Assembly: GCF_017745215.1 (NCBI RefSeq)
Contig: NZ_JAGHZV010000011.1
Coordinates: 62,001 to 126,000, forward strand
Length of the DNA: 64,000 bases
Reading direction: 5' to 3'
DNA from: Sphingomonas sp.
GTDB taxonomy: Bacteria; Pseudomonadota; Alphaproteobacteria; Sphingomonadales; Sphingomonadaceae
Numbering within the stretch: position 1 is the first letter of the stretch; the number at the start of each line of letters is the position of its first letter. A model generated the notes under the pieces. The model was given only the letters and a program-made list of their open reading frames with translations. It made no database searches and was not told the origin of the DNA. The position numbers and the translations under genes are program-made. This document shows positions 29,654 to 39,413 of the stretch, in pieces.

Positions 29654-31597
29654 ATGGCAACAGCCGCCCATCAGCTGACGCCCGAGGAGGCGTCGGCAAA
29701 CCCGCCGCCTGAGGCCATCGTGGTTCGCTTCGCCGGAGACAGCGGCGACGGCATGCAGCTCACCGGGGGGCAGTTCACGCTCTCCACCGCGCTCGCCGGC
29801 AACGATCTCGCGACCTTCCCGGACTTCCCCGCCGAGATCCGCGCGCCACAGGGCACGCTGTTCGGCGTCTCGGCGTTCCAGATCAACTTCGGCTCGACCC
29901 AGATCGACACCGCGGGCGACCAGCCCGACGTGCTGGTGGCGATGAACCCGGCCGCGCTCAAGACCAATGCGCCGTCGCTCAAGCCGGGCGGGCTGATCAT
30001 TGCCGACGAAGGCGAGTTCAACCAGCGCAACCTCGACAAGGCGAAGTACGAGAGCAATCCGCTCGAGGACGGGTCGCTGGGCAAGTGGCAGCTGCTCAAG
30101 CTCAACATCTCGCAGCTCACCCTCGATGCCGTGAAGCCCTTCGGGCTCGGCAACAAGGAAGCGCTGCGCTGCAAGAACATGTGGACGCTGGGGCTGGCGC
30201 TCTGGATGTTCGACCGCGACCGCGAGCCGCTGGTCGACTGGCTCAAGGCCAAGTTCGCCAAGGCGCCGACGCTCGCCGAGGCGAATATCGCCGCGCTCAA
30301 CGCCGGCCATGCCTATGGCGAGACCGCCGAGCTCGGCGCGATGGGGATTTCGCAGCGCCATGTCGCCGCGGCGCCTTCGGAGCCCGGCCTCTACCGCACC
30401 GTAACCGGCGCCGACTCGATCGCGCTGGGGCTCGTCGCGGGGGCGCAGCTGGCGAACCTCGAGATGTTCTACGGCGGCTATCCGATCACGCCGGCGAGCG
30501 CGATCCTCCACGCGCTGTCGCGGCTGAAGGAGTTCGGCGTCACCACCTTCCAGGCCGAGGACGAGATCGCCGCGGTCGCCTCGGCGCTGGGTGCGTCGTA
30601 CGCGGGTTCGCTGGGCGTGACCTGCTCGTCGGGCCCCGGCATCGCGCTCAAGACCGAAGCGATCGGGCTTGCGATCATGACCGAGCTGCCGCTGGTGATC
30701 GTCAACGCCCAGCGCGGCGGCCCCTCGACGGGCTTGCCGACCAAGACCGAGCAGTCGGACCTCTACCAGGCAGTCTACGGCCGTAACGGCGACGCGCCGG
30801 TGCCGGTGATCGCGACGCGCTCGGCGGCGGATTGCTTCGACTGCGCGATCGAAGCGGTGCGGATCGCGACGCAGTATATGACGCCGGTGATGCTGCTGAC
30901 CGACGGCTATCTCCAGAATGCCGCCGAGCCGTGGAAGGTGCCGGACATTTCGGCGTACGAGCCCTTCCCGGTCGCCTTCCGCACCGAGCTGCCGGCCGAG
31001 GGCGAGAAGTTCCTGCCCTATGGCCGTGACGAGACGCTCAAGCGCCCCTGGGTGAAGCCCGGCACGCCGGGACTGATCCACCGCATCGGCGGCATCGAAA
31101 AGGCCCAGGGGACCGGCAACATCGATTACTCGCCCGCCAACCACCAGGCGATGACCGACATCCGCCGTGACAAGGTGGCGGGGATCGCGGTGCCCGACCA
31201 GGTCGTCGAGCAGGGGCAGGCGGGCGGCAAGCTCGTCGTCGTCGGCTGGGGCTCGACCTATGGCCCGATCGCGCAGGCGGTGCGCCGCGCGCGGGCCAAG
31301 GGGCTCGACGTTGCCCACGTCCACATCCGCCACGTCTGGCCGCTGCCGAAGAATCTGGGCGACCTTCTCAGGAGTTACGAGCACATCCTCGTACCCGAGA
31401 TGAACACCGGCCAGCTCAAGACGGTGTTGCGCGACCAGTTCCTCGTCAACGCAGTGCCGCTCAACAAGGTCTCGGGCCAGCCCTTCACCATCGCCGAGAT
31501 CGAGGCCGCGATCGCGCGCCACCTCGGTGGCGACAGGGCGGAGGAGCTGGGTGCGGACGACAGCCAGCTGCCGAGCCCGGAAGCGGTGAATCCGTAA
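29654..31597 (+). CDS. korA: 2-oxoacid:acceptor oxidoreductase subunit alpha (gamma domain fused)
   Basis: VRFAGDSGDGMQLTGGQF, YGGYPITPASAILHALS, TCSSGPGIALKTEAIGLAIMTELPLVIVNAQRGGPSTGLPTKTEQSDL. Confidence 0.95.
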   Translation: MATAAHQLTPEEASANPPPEAIVVRFAGDSGDGMQLTGGQFTLSTALAGNDLATFPDFPAEIRAPQGTLFGVSAFQINFGSTQIDTAGDQPDVLVAMNPAALKTNAPSLKPGGLIIADEGEFNQRNLDKAKYESNPLEDGSLGKWQLLKLNISQLTLDAVKPFGLGNKEALRCKNMWTLGLALWMFDRDREPLVDWLKAKFAKAPTLAEANIAALNAGHAYGETAELGAMGISQRHVAAAPSEPGLYRTVTGADSIALGLVAGAQLANLEMFYGGYPITPASAILHALSRLKEFGVTTFQAEDEIAAVASALGASYAGSLGVTCSSGPGIALKTEAIGLAIMTELPLVIVNAQRGGPSTGLPTKTEQSDLYQAVYGRNGDAPVPVIATRSAADCFDCAIEAVRIATQYMTPVMLLTDGYLQNAAEPWKVPDISAYEPFPVAFRTELPAEGEKFLPYGRDETLKRPWVKPGTPGLIHRIGGIEKAQGTGNIDYSPANHQAMTDIRRDKVAGIAVPDQVVEQGQAGGKLVVVGWGSTYGPIAQAVRRARAKGLDVAHVHIRHVWPLPKNLGDLLRSYEHILVPEMNTGQLKTVLRDQFLVNAVPLNKVSGQPFTIAEIEAAIARHLGGDRAEELGADDSQLPSPEAVNP

Positions 31598-31612
31598 GGC
31601 GGAAGGAAAGAG

Positions 31613-32647
31613 ATGAACGAGATCACCACCATCCGCCCCTCGACTCCCAAGGACTGGGAGACCGACCAGGAGGTCCGCTGGTGCCCGGGCTGCGGCGACT
31701 ATGCGATCCTCAAGGCGGTGCAGCGCACCATGCCCGAGATCGGCGCGACGCCCGAGAACACCGTGTTCGTCAGCGGCATCGGCTGCTCGAGCCGGTTTCC
31801 CTATTACATGGAGACCTACGGCTTCCACACCATCCACGGCCGCGCGCCGGCGGTGGCGACGGGGGTGAAGCTCGCCAATCCCGAGCTCGACGTGTGGATC
31901 ATCACCGGCGACGGCGACGCGCTGTCGATCGGCGGCAACCACACGATGCACCTGCTGCGGCGCAATTTGAACTGCCAGTTCCTGCTGTTCAACAACGAGA
32001 TCTACGGCCTCACCAAGGGGCAATATTCGCCGACCAGCCGCGAAGGCACGCGCTCGCCCTCGACGCCGTTCGGCTCGGTCGACCATCCTGCCAAGCCCTG
32101 CGCCTTCGCGCTCGGCAGCGGTGCGCGCTTCGTGGCGCGCGCGATCGACGTGCACAAGAATCTGCCGAGCGTGCTCAAGGCGGCGCATGCGCACCAGGGC
32201 ACCGCGTTCGTCGAGATCTTCCAGAACTGCATCGTCTACAACGACGAGGTGTTCGAGCCCTTCACTGCCAAGCCCAATGCGGTGGCGAACCAGCTTTGGG
32301 CCGAGGACGGCAAGCCGCTGCTGTTCGCGGGCGGCGCCAAGGGCCTGTCGCTCGACCGCGAGACGCTGACGCTCAAGGTGGTCGAGGTGGTCGACGGCGA
32401 CTGGGAAGCGGCGGGGGTGATCGTCCACAACGTCCGCAACCGGGCGGTGGCGCACATGCTGGTCGAGATGCCGTTCGGCGCGTTCCCGATGGCGCTGGGC
32501 GTGCTGTACGACGATCCGGCGCCGACCTTCGAGAGCGCGGTGGTCGCGCAGAACCGGGCGGCGAGCGAGGGGAAGAAGCCCGACCTGCAGAAGCTGCTCT
32601 CGAAGGGGCAGACGTGGATGGTGGATAAGGAACCTCGGGCGGAATAG
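31613..32647 (+). CDS. korB: 2-oxoacid:ferredoxin oxidoreductase subunit beta
   Basis: RWCPGCGDYAILKAVQRTMPE, GIGCSSRFPYYMETYGFHTIHGRAPAVATGVKLANPELDVWIITGDGDALSIGGNH. Confidence 0.96.
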   Translation: MNEITTIRPSTPKDWETDQEVRWCPGCGDYAILKAVQRTMPEIGATPENTVFVSGIGCSSRFPYYMETYGFHTIHGRAPAVATGVKLANPELDVWIITGDGDALSIGGNHTMHLLRRNLNCQFLLFNNEIYGLTKGQYSPTSREGTRSPSTPFGSVDHPAKPCAFALGSGARFVARAIDVHKNLPSVLKAAHAHQGTAFVEIFQNCIVYNDEVFEPFTAKPNAVANQLWAEDGKPLLFAGGAKGLSLDRETLTLKVVEVVDGDWEAAGVIVHNVRNRAVAHMLVEMPFGAFPMALGVLYDDPAPTFESAVVAQNRAASEGKKPDLQKLLSKGQTWMVDKEPRAE

Positions 32648-32682
32648 GGTTTCGCGCAGAGGGTCATTTGATCGCTATCCCC

Positions 32683-32764
32683 CGTCATCCCGGCGAAAGC
32701 CGGGACCCAGGGTTGCAGAGGGAAACGCTCGCGGCCCTGGGTCCCGGCTTTCGCCGGGATGACG
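32683..32764. repeat. palindromic intergenic repeat, copy 4
   Basis: Same arms; 36 nt after korB stop. Confidence 0.95.
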
Positions 32765-32775
32765 GTTGAAGGCGT

Positions 32776-34164
32776 GTGAAATCCACAGGTGCGATGAAGC
32801 CACCCACGCTCCTCTGGTTCCGCCAGGACCTCCGCCTCTCGGACCAGGCCGCGCTCCTCGCAGCGGCGGGGGAGGGGCCGGTGGTGCCGGTCTATGTCCT
32901 CGACGACGAGACGGCGAAGCACCGCGCGATGGGCGGCGCGTCGCGGTGGTGGCTGCACCATAGCCTCGCGAGCCTCGACGTGGCGCTGCGGGCGAAGGGC
33001 TCGCGGCTGATCCTGCGGCGGGGCAGATGCGACGAGGAACTCGCGAAGCTCGCCGAGGAAGTCGGCACGCGGCGCGTCCATGCGCTCCATCATTACGAGC
33101 CCTGGTGGCGGAATGCCGAGCGCGCGGTGGGGCGCGGGCTCGAGCTTGGCCTTCATGACGGCAATTTCCTCGCCCCGCCGGGCAGCGTGCTGAACGGCTC
33201 GGGCAATCCCTATCGCATCTTCACGCCCTTCTGGCGCTCGCTGCAGGAGCGGATGCCGCCGCCCCAGCCGCATCCGGCGCTGCACGAAATTCCCGCGCCG
33301 CCGTATTGGCCCGGGAGCGACGACCTTGCCGACTGGCGCCTGCTGCCGAGCAAGCCAGACTGGGCCACGGGCTTCGCGGAGGAATGGACGCCGGGCGAGG
33401 CGGGCGCAGTCGAGCGGCTCGACGACTTCGCCGAGATCGCCGCGCGCTATGGCGACCGCCGCGACTTGCCTTCCGAGGAAGCGACCTCGCGCCTGTCGCC
33501 GCATCTCCACTTCGGCGAGATTTCGCCCGCGCGCGTCTGGCATCGCATCGCCGGCAAGGGCGGATCGGCGGGCAAGTTCCTCGCCGAGCTGGGGTGGCGC
33601 GACTATGCGCAGGGCGTCATCCTGCAATTCCCCGACTATGGCGCGCGAAACGGCGTCGAGCGGTTCGACGCGATCGAGTGGCGTTCGGGCCGCGAGGCCA
33701 AGGCGGACCTCGGCGCCTGGCAGCAGGGCCGCACCGGCTATCCGATCGTCGACGCGGGCATGCGCCAGCTCTGGGCCAGCGGCTGGATGCACAATCGCGT
33801 GCGGATGATCGTGGCGAGCTTCCTGGTGAAGCACCTCCTGATCGACTGGCGCGAAGGCGAGCGCTGGTTCTGGGACACGCTGGTCGACGCCGATTATGCC
33901 AGCAACAGCGTCAACTGGCAGTGGAGCGCGGGCACCGGCGTCGACGCCAACCAGTGGGGCCGGGTGATGGCGCCGCTCGTCCAGTCGGAGAAGTTCGACG
34001 CCGCGGGCTATATCCGCCGCTGGGTGCCCGAACTCGCCGCGCTGCCCGACTCGGCGATCCACGATCCCGAGGCGGCGGGCCGGCGGCCGGCGGACTATCC
34101 GCCGAAGATCATTGGCCATCGCGAGGGCCGCGAGCGTGCGCTGGCGGCAATTCGCGCGCGTTAA
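32776..34164 (+). CDS. phrB: deoxyribodipyrimidine photo-lyase
   Basis: LLWFRQDLRLSDQAAL, TSRLSPHLHFGEISPARV, GYPIVDAGMRQLWASGWMHNRVRMIVASFLVKHLLIDWREGERWF. Confidence 0.96.
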   Translation: MKSTGAMKPPTLLWFRQDLRLSDQAALLAAAGEGPVVPVYVLDDETAKHRAMGGASRWWLHHSLASLDVALRAKGSRLILRRGRCDEELAKLAEEVGTRRVHALHHYEPWWRNAERAVGRGLELGLHDGNFLAPPGSVLNGSGNPYRIFTPFWRSLQERMPPPQPHPALHEIPAPPYWPGSDDLADWRLLPSKPDWATGFAEEWTPGEAGAVERLDDFAEIAARYGDRRDLPSEEATSRLSPHLHFGEISPARVWHRIAGKGGSAGKFLAELGWRDYAQGVILQFPDYGARNGVERFDAIEWRSGREAKADLGAWQQGRTGYPIVDAGMRQLWASGWMHNRVRMIVASFLVKHLLIDWREGERWFWDTLVDADYASNSVNWQWSAGTGVDANQWGRVMAPLVQSEKFDAAGYIRRWVPELAALPDSAIHDPEAAGRRPADYPPKIIGHREGRERALAAIRAR

Positions 34165-34196
34165 CGATTGCGCTTGCTCCTGCTGCGGAGAGGTGC

Positions 34197-35468
34197 ATGA
34201 AGGCGCCGATGCACGCGCCAGCCGGGAACCAGGGTCGCGACGGCATGGGGGAACACGCCGCCGCGACCGGCGGGGCGCGGATGGGGTTGCTCGCCCCCCT
34301 GTTGGGACCGTTGCTCAAGCGAATCGATGCGGGGATCGCCGAGGGCAGCCTGATGCTGTGGCTGCCCGGCGGCGGGAAACGGCTGCTCGGCGGCCGCGCG
34401 GCCGGGCCCGCGGCGGAAGTCGACCTCCGGAGCTGGCGCGCGCTGGTCCGGCTGATGACTTCGGGGTCGGGCGGCTGGTACGAGGCCTGGGCGCACGGCG
34501 AATGGGCGAGCCCGGCCCCCGAGGTGCTGTTCGAGCTGTTCGGGCGCAATCGCGCGGGGCTCGCGGCGGGCGCGCGGGCGGGCGGGCTGCCACTCCTCGC
34601 CAAGCGCCTGGTCCACTGGCTTCACCGCAACAGCCGCGGCGGGGCGCGGCGGAACATCCATTTCCACTACGACCTGGGCAACGACTTCTACGCCCAGTGG
34701 CTCGACCCGGGCATGACCTATTCGAGCGCCTTGTTCGAGCGGCCGGAGATGAGCCTGGAGGAAGGCCAGGCGGCCAAGCTCGCCGCGATCCTCGATCGGA
34801 CCGGAACGAAACCTGGCGACACGATCCTCGAGATCGGCTGCGGCTGGGGCTCCTTCGCCGAGGCCGCGGGGCGGGCAGGGCGACGCGTCCATGCGATCAC
34901 GCTGTCGGGCGAGCAGAAGGCCTGGGCCGAGGCGCGCGTCGAGGCGGCCGGGCTCGAGGGCGTGACCTTCGGGCTCACCGATTATCGCGACGTCACCGGC
35001 AGTTATGATGCGGTGGCGAGCATCGAGATGGTCGAGGCAGTGGGGCGCGACTATTGGCCGCATTACCTCTCGACGATCGCGCGCGTGCTCAAGCCCGGCG
35101 GGCGCGCGGCGATCCAGCTGATCAGCTTCGACGATGCGATGTTCGAAGGCTACGCAAGCAACGTCGACTTCATCCAGGCCTATGTCTTCCCCGGCGGGCT
35201 CCTCGTTCGCGAGAGCGAGTTCCGCGCGATCGCCGAAGCGAACGGGCTGGGCTGGCAGGACCGGAAGGGCTTCGGCCTCGACTATGCCGAGACGCTGCTC
35301 GAATGGCGGCTGCGCTTCGAGGCGGCCGCGGCGACGGGGCGGCTGCCCGCGCAATTCGATCGCAAGTTCATCGACTTGTGGCGCTATTATCTGATGTACT
35401 GCGAAGGCGGGTTCCGCGGCGGCGGGATCGACGTGGCGCAGGTCACGCTGGTGAAGGAGGGGGCATGA
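34197..35468 (+). CDS. cfa: cyclopropane-fatty-acyl-phospholipid synthase family protein
   Basis: HYDLGNDFYAQWLDPGMTYSSALFE, ILEIGCGWGSFAEAA, SIEMVEAVGRDYWPHYLSTIARVLKPGGRAAIQ. The longer ORF from 33306 overlaps the photolyase. Confidence 0.93.
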   Translation: MKAPMHAPAGNQGRDGMGEHAAATGGARMGLLAPLLGPLLKRIDAGIAEGSLMLWLPGGGKRLLGGRAAGPAAEVDLRSWRALVRLMTSGSGGWYEAWAHGEWASPAPEVLFELFGRNRAGLAAGARAGGLPLLAKRLVHWLHRNSRGGARRNIHFHYDLGNDFYAQWLDPGMTYSSALFERPEMSLEEGQAAKLAAILDRTGTKPGDTILEIGCGWGSFAEAAGRAGRRVHAITLSGEQKAWAEARVEAAGLEGVTFGLTDYRDVTGSYDAVASIEMVEAVGRDYWPHYLSTIARVLKPGGRAAIQLISFDDAMFEGYASNVDFIQAYVFPGGLLVRESEFRAIAEANGLGWQDRKGFGLDYAETLLEWRLRFEAAAATGRLPAQFDRKFIDLWRYYLMYCEGGFRGGGIDVAQVTLVKEGA

Positions 35469-36643
35469 GATTCTGGCTGATGGCGGGCGCGCTGGCGCTG
35501 GCGCTGGTGGCGGGTTCGGCGACGGCGCAGCAGGCGCCGGTCGCGGCGGGACCCAGGCTCGATCCCAAGGATACCGGGGCGCTGCGCCGCGTGAGCGCGG
35601 AAGTGCTCTTCTGGAGCCAGGCGCAGCGCGACAAGAACTTCCCGGCGATGGAGACGATCTTCCCGTCGCACGTCGTCAAGGCGGGGAGGAAGGTCCGCGC
35701 GCTGCCGCAGGGCAAGCCGCTCGGGGTGCCCGATGCGGATGTCGATGCCTTCATCGCGGCGCAGAACGTCGCGGGGATCCTCGTGCTCCAGGACGGCAGG
35801 GTCCGCCTCGAACGCTATGCGCGCGGCTATGGGCCCGAGGGGCGCTATACCAGCTTCTCGGTAGCCAAATCGTTCACCTCGACGCTGGTCGGCGCCGCGA
35901 TCGAGGACGGCTACATCAAGTCCACCGAGGAGCCGGTGACCAAGTATATCCCCGAGCTCAAGGGGAGCGGCTATGACGGCGTGACGATCGCCCAGCTGCT
36001 CACCATGACCTCGGGCGTGAAGTGGAACGAGGACTACACCGATCCCAAGTCCGACGTGGCGCGGATGTTCCTCGAGCCGACTCCGGCGGGCGAGGACCCG
36101 ACCGTCGCCTATATGCGCAAGCTGCCGAGCGAGGCGAAGCCGGGCACCAGATGGGTCTACAAGACCGGCGAGACCAATCTGATCGGCATCCTGGTGATCC
36201 GCGCGACGGGCAAGCCGCTCGCCAATTATCTGAGCGAGAAGGTGTGGAAGCGCTTCGGGATGGAGCGCGACGCCTTCTGGTCGATCAATCCCGCGGGCAA
36301 CGAGGTCAGCGGTTGCTGCCTCTCGATCAGCCTGCGCGACTATGCGCGGATGGGACAGTTCGTGCTCGAGGGCGGCAAGGGCGTCGTCCCGCCCGGCTGG
36401 TTCGGACTCGCGACTGCAAGCCACGCCGACATCGGCCTGCCGGGCTCGGGCTATGGCTATCAATGGTGGACCTATCCCGAAGGGCGCTTCGGTGCGCGCG
36501 GGATCTTCGGCCAGTCGGTGACGATCGATCCCAAGCGCCACATGGTCGTCGCGATCTCCGGCGCATGGCCCAAGGCCACCGATCCCGAGCTGAGCAAGGC
36601 GCGGATGGCCTTCCTGGAGAAGCTGTTCGCGGCGGGGGAATAG
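35465..36643 (+). CDS. serine hydrolase (beta-lactamase/class C-like)
   Basis: Signal peptide MRFWLMAGALALALVAGSATA; SVAKSFTSTLVGAAIEDGYI (SxxK), LTMTSGVKWNEDY, YGYQWWTYPEGRF. Confidence 0.92.
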   Translation: MRFWLMAGALALALVAGSATAQQAPVAAGPRLDPKDTGALRRVSAEVLFWSQAQRDKNFPAMETIFPSHVVKAGRKVRALPQGKPLGVPDADVDAFIAAQNVAGILVLQDGRVRLERYARGYGPEGRYTSFSVAKSFTSTLVGAAIEDGYIKSTEEPVTKYIPELKGSGYDGVTIAQLLTMTSGVKWNEDYTDPKSDVARMFLEPTPAGEDPTVAYMRKLPSEAKPGTRWVYKTGETNLIGILVIRATGKPLANYLSEKVWKRFGMERDAFWSINPAGNEVSGCCLSISLRDYARMGQFVLEGGKGVVPPGWFGLATASHADIGLPGSGYGYQWWTYPEGRFGARGIFGQSVTIDPKRHMVVAISGAWPKATDPELSKARMAFLEKLFAAGE

Positions 36644-36654
36644 CCAATTCCAGC

Positions 36655-36682
36655 CGTCATCCCGGCGAAAGCCGGGATGACG
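36655..36682. repeat. collapsed copy of the palindromic repeat (28 bp), copy 5
   Basis: CGTCATCCCGGC-GAAA-GCCGGGATGACG, perfect 12-bp stem with GAAA loop. Confidence 0.93.
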
Positions 36683-36709
36683 ATTTATGGTTGGGCGAAG
36701 GCGCGGCCT

Positions 36710-37423
36710 TCAGCCGATCCGCTCGAAATGGCCATGCTCGAACCCGCCCTGGGCGAGCACGGCGATGCGCTCGGCCACGACTTCGGGGGCCTTCAGCGTC
36801 GCGGGATCCTCGCCCGGATAGGCGCGGGCGCGCATCGCGGTGCGGGTGGGGCCGGGGTTGACCAAGGCGACGCGGATGCCGCTGATCTGGCGGACTTCCT
36901 CGCCATAGCTCAGCAGGAGGTTCTCGAACGCGGCCTTGGAGGCGGCGTACATGCCCCAATAGGCGCGCGGGTTGCGAGCGGTGCCCGAGGTCAGTCCGAT
37001 CACGCGCGCGGAGGGTGCCTTGCGCAGCGCCCCGTCGAACGCCGCGAGCAGCGCCGCCTGGGCGCTGACGTTGAGCGTCAGCACGCGCGCAAAGTCCTTG
37101 GGGTCGATCGCGGGGACGGCGCTCAGCGTGCCCAGCGTCGCGGCGCCCAGCACCAGCACGTCGAGCGCCGGCCAGCGGTCCTCGATCGCGGCGGCGAGGC
37201 GCGCGATGCTCTCGTTCTCGGCCAGGTCGACCGGCGCGATCGTCGAGGTGCCGCCGGCAGCGTGGATCGCTTCCTCGGTCTCCTCGAGTCCGCCGACGGT
37301 CCGCGCGGTGAGCACGACATGCGCGCCGAGGCCGGCGAGCGCCTTGGCGGTGGCGGCACCGATGCCGCGGCTGGCGCCGGTGACGAGCGCGGTCTGGCCT
37401 TCGAGGGGCTTGCTGCTTGGCAT
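36710..37423 (-). CDS. SDR family NAD(P)-dependent oxidoreductase
   Basis: TALVTGASRGIGAATAKALAGLGAHVVLTAR, LGAATLG, YWGMYAASKAAFENLLLSYGEE (YxxxK). Confidence 0.93.
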   Translation of the reverse strand: MPSSKPLEGQTALVTGASRGIGAATAKALAGLGAHVVLTARTVGGLEETEEAIHAAGGTSTIAPVDLAENESIARLAAAIEDRWPALDVLVLGAATLGTLSAVPAIDPKDFARVLTLNVSAQAALLAAFDGALRKAPSARVIGLTSGTARNPRAYWGMYAASKAAFENLLLSYGEEVRQISGIRVALVNPGPTRTAMRARAYPGEDPATLKAPEVVAERIAVLAQGGFEHGHFERIG

Positions 37424-37439
37424 GGGTCCGTGGGTCCGC

Positions 37440-38900
37440 TCAGCCGCCGACGCGTTCGCGGAGCAGCGCGAACTGCTCGACGGTGCTCTGCTCGTCATGG
37501 TCGGTCAGCGGCGTCGGATAGTCGCCGGTGAAGCAGGCGTCGCAGTGGCTGGGGCTGTTGTCGGCGCGGCGGGGCTGGCCGAGCGCCTTGTAGAGCCCGT
37601 CGATCGAGACGAAGGCGAGGCTGTCGGCATGGATGAAGCCGGTCATGCCGGTCACGTCGTGCTTGGCGGCGAGCAGCTTCTCGCGCTCGGGCGTGTCGAC
37701 GCCGTAGAAGCAGCTGTGCCGCGTCGGCGGCGAAGCGATGCGCATGTGCACTTCGGAAGCACCCGCCTCGCGCATCATCTCGACGATCTTGAGGCTGGTG
37801 GTGCCGCGCACGATCGAATCGTCGATGAGGACGATGCGCTTGCCGGCGATCAGCTCGCGATTGGCATTGTGCTTGAGCTTGACGCCAAGGCGGCGGACCT
37901 CGGCGGTCGGCTGGATGAAGGTGCGGCCGACATAGTGCGAGCGGATGATGCCGAGCTCGAACGGAATGCCCGACTGTTGCGCATAGCCGATCGCGGCGGG
38001 GACGCCCGAATCGGGAACGGGGACGACGAGGTCGGCCTCGACGGGCGCTTCGATCGCGAGCTGCGCGCCGATCGCCTTGCGTACCGAATAGACCGAGCGG
38101 CCGTCGGCGATCGAATCGGGGCGCGAGAAATAGACATGCTCGAAGATGCACGGCCGCGCGCCGAGCGGCGGAAAGGGGCGGTGCGACTGGATCTCGCTGC
38201 CCTTGACGATCACCAGCTCGCCGGGCTCGACGTCGCGGACGTACTCGGCGTCGACCACGTCGAGCGCCACCGTCTCCGAGGCGAAGATCACCGTGTCGCC
38301 GAGCTTGCCCATCACCAGCGGGCGGATGCCGAGCGGATCGCGGCAGGCGATCATGCCCTCGGCGGTCATGCAGATCAGCGAATAGGCGCCCTCGACCTGC
38401 TTGAGCGCGTCGATGAACTTGTCGATCAGCGAGCGGTAGCTCGACGTGGCGACGAGGTGGATGATCACCTCGGTGTCCGACGTCGACTGGAAGATCGAGC
38501 CGCGGCGGATCAGGTCGCGCCGCAGCCGCATCGCGTTCGAGATGTTGCCGTTGTGCGCCACCGCGAAGCCGCCGCTGACCAGCTCGGCATAGAGCGGCTG
38601 GACGTTGCGCAGCGCGGTCTCGCCCGTGGTCGAGTAGCGGACGTGGCCGCAGGCGGTGGTGCCGCTCAGCGCGCGAATCACTTCGTCCTTGTCGAAGTTG
38701 CCCGCGACATGGCCCATCGCGCGATGCGTGTGGAAGCTGTGGCCGTCGAAGCTGGTGATGCCCGCGGCCTCCTGGCCCCGGTGCTGGAGCGCGTGAAGGC
38801 CCAGCGCGACGAGCGCGGCCGCACCCTGGGCATTGGAGACTCCGAAGATGCCGCACTCCTCGCGCAGCTTGTCGTCGTCATAGGGATGTGTGGTGAGCAT
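37440..38900 (-). CDS. purF: amidophosphoribosyltransferase
   Basis: CGIFGVSNAQGAAALVALGLHALQHRGQEAAGI, ELVSGGFAVAHNGNISNA, IVLIDDSIVRGTTSLKIV. Confidence 0.97.
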   Translation of the reverse strand: MLTTHPYDDDKLREECGIFGVSNAQGAAALVALGLHALQHRGQEAAGITSFDGHSFHTHRAMGHVAGNFDKDEVIRALSGTTACGHVRYSTTGETALRNVQPLYAELVSGGFAVAHNGNISNAMRLRRDLIRRGSIFQSTSDTEVIIHLVATSSYRSLIDKFIDALKQVEGAYSLICMTAEGMIACRDPLGIRPLVMGKLGDTVIFASETVALDVVDAEYVRDVEPGELVIVKGSEIQSHRPFPPLGARPCIFEHVYFSRPDSIADGRSVYSVRKAIGAQLAIEAPVEADLVVPVPDSGVPAAIGYAQQSGIPFELGIIRSHYVGRTFIQPTAEVRRLGVKLKHNANRELIAGKRIVLIDDSIVRGTTSLKIVEMMREAGASEVHMRIASPPTRHSCFYGVDTPEREKLLAAKHDVTGMTGFIHADSLAFVSIDGLYKALGQPRRADNSPSHCDACFTGDYPTPLTDHDEQSTVEQFALLRERVGG

Positions 38901-39018
38901 CGTACCTTTGCGGCCCGGTTGCGTTTGGCGCCATATAGGGGGTTCGGTTCGCTTTGTCGCGGGTTTGTCACACGCTCCGGCGCTTTGGCGAACTTTTGCC
39001 GCGGCTACAGGTTGTTGA

Positions 39019-39035
39019 GGGGGAAAGGAACCCCC
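39019..39035 (+). promoter_or_regulatory. 5'-leader hairpin GGGGG-AAAGGAA-CCCCC with the SD in the loop
   Basis: Five-bp G:C stem directly upstream of the ATG at 39039; the AAGGA Shine-Dalgarno lies in the loop. Confidence 0.4.
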
Positions 39036-39038
39036 GCC

Positions 39039-39290
39039 ATGCCCAAGGGAAAGCACGGACCGCAGATCAAGGACGGCGCGCTCTACGACAAGCTGCGCGA
39101 GGAAGGCGCTTCGGAGGAGAAGGCCGCGCGGATCGCCAACGCCAGGGCGGCCGGCACGCTCGACCATCGCAGCACGCATCTCGAGGACCGGACGAAGGAC
39201 GATCTCGAGGATGAGGCGAAGACGATCGGCATCGATGGCCGGTCGGAGATGGACAAGGACGAGCTGATCGACGCGATTCGGGATCATTAG
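39039..39290 (+). CDS. small hydrophilic protein, Rho-termination-factor-N/SAP-like C-terminus
   Basis: MPKGKHGPQIKDGALYDKLREEGASEEKAARIANARA...TKDDLEDEAKTIGIDGRSEMDKDELIDAIRDH; SD aagga. Confidence 0.8.
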   Translation: MPKGKHGPQIKDGALYDKLREEGASEEKAARIANARAAGTLDHRSTHLEDRTKDDLEDEAKTIGIDGRSEMDKDELIDAIRDH

Positions 39291-39302
39291 GTGCCCCCAA
39301 CC

Positions 39303-39384
39303 CGTCATCCCGGCGAAAGCCGGGACCCAGGGCCACGAGCGATGTCCTCCGCTGCCCTGGGTCCCGGCTTTCGCCGGGATGACG
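39303..39384. repeat. palindromic intergenic repeat, copy 6
   Basis: Same arms; 13 nt after the stop of the 39039 gene. Confidence 0.95.
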
Positions 39385-39413
39385 ACTGGTAGGAGTTGTT
39401 CTAGACCGTCCGC

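Noticed and set aside
29654-32647. korAB as evidence of anaerobic metabolism
   Set aside because: This fused-subunit KOR type is widespread in aerobic bacteria, so presence alone is not unusual.
29369-34119. Antisense ORFs 29369-32455 and 32236-34119
   Set aside because: Opposite korA/korB and photolyase; their ends include translated repeat peptide (VIPAKAGTQ).
33306-35468. 720-aa ORF suggesting a photolyase-region/CFA fusion
   Set aside because: The first 297 residues are an out-of-frame reading of the photolyase; the CFA start at 34197 is better.
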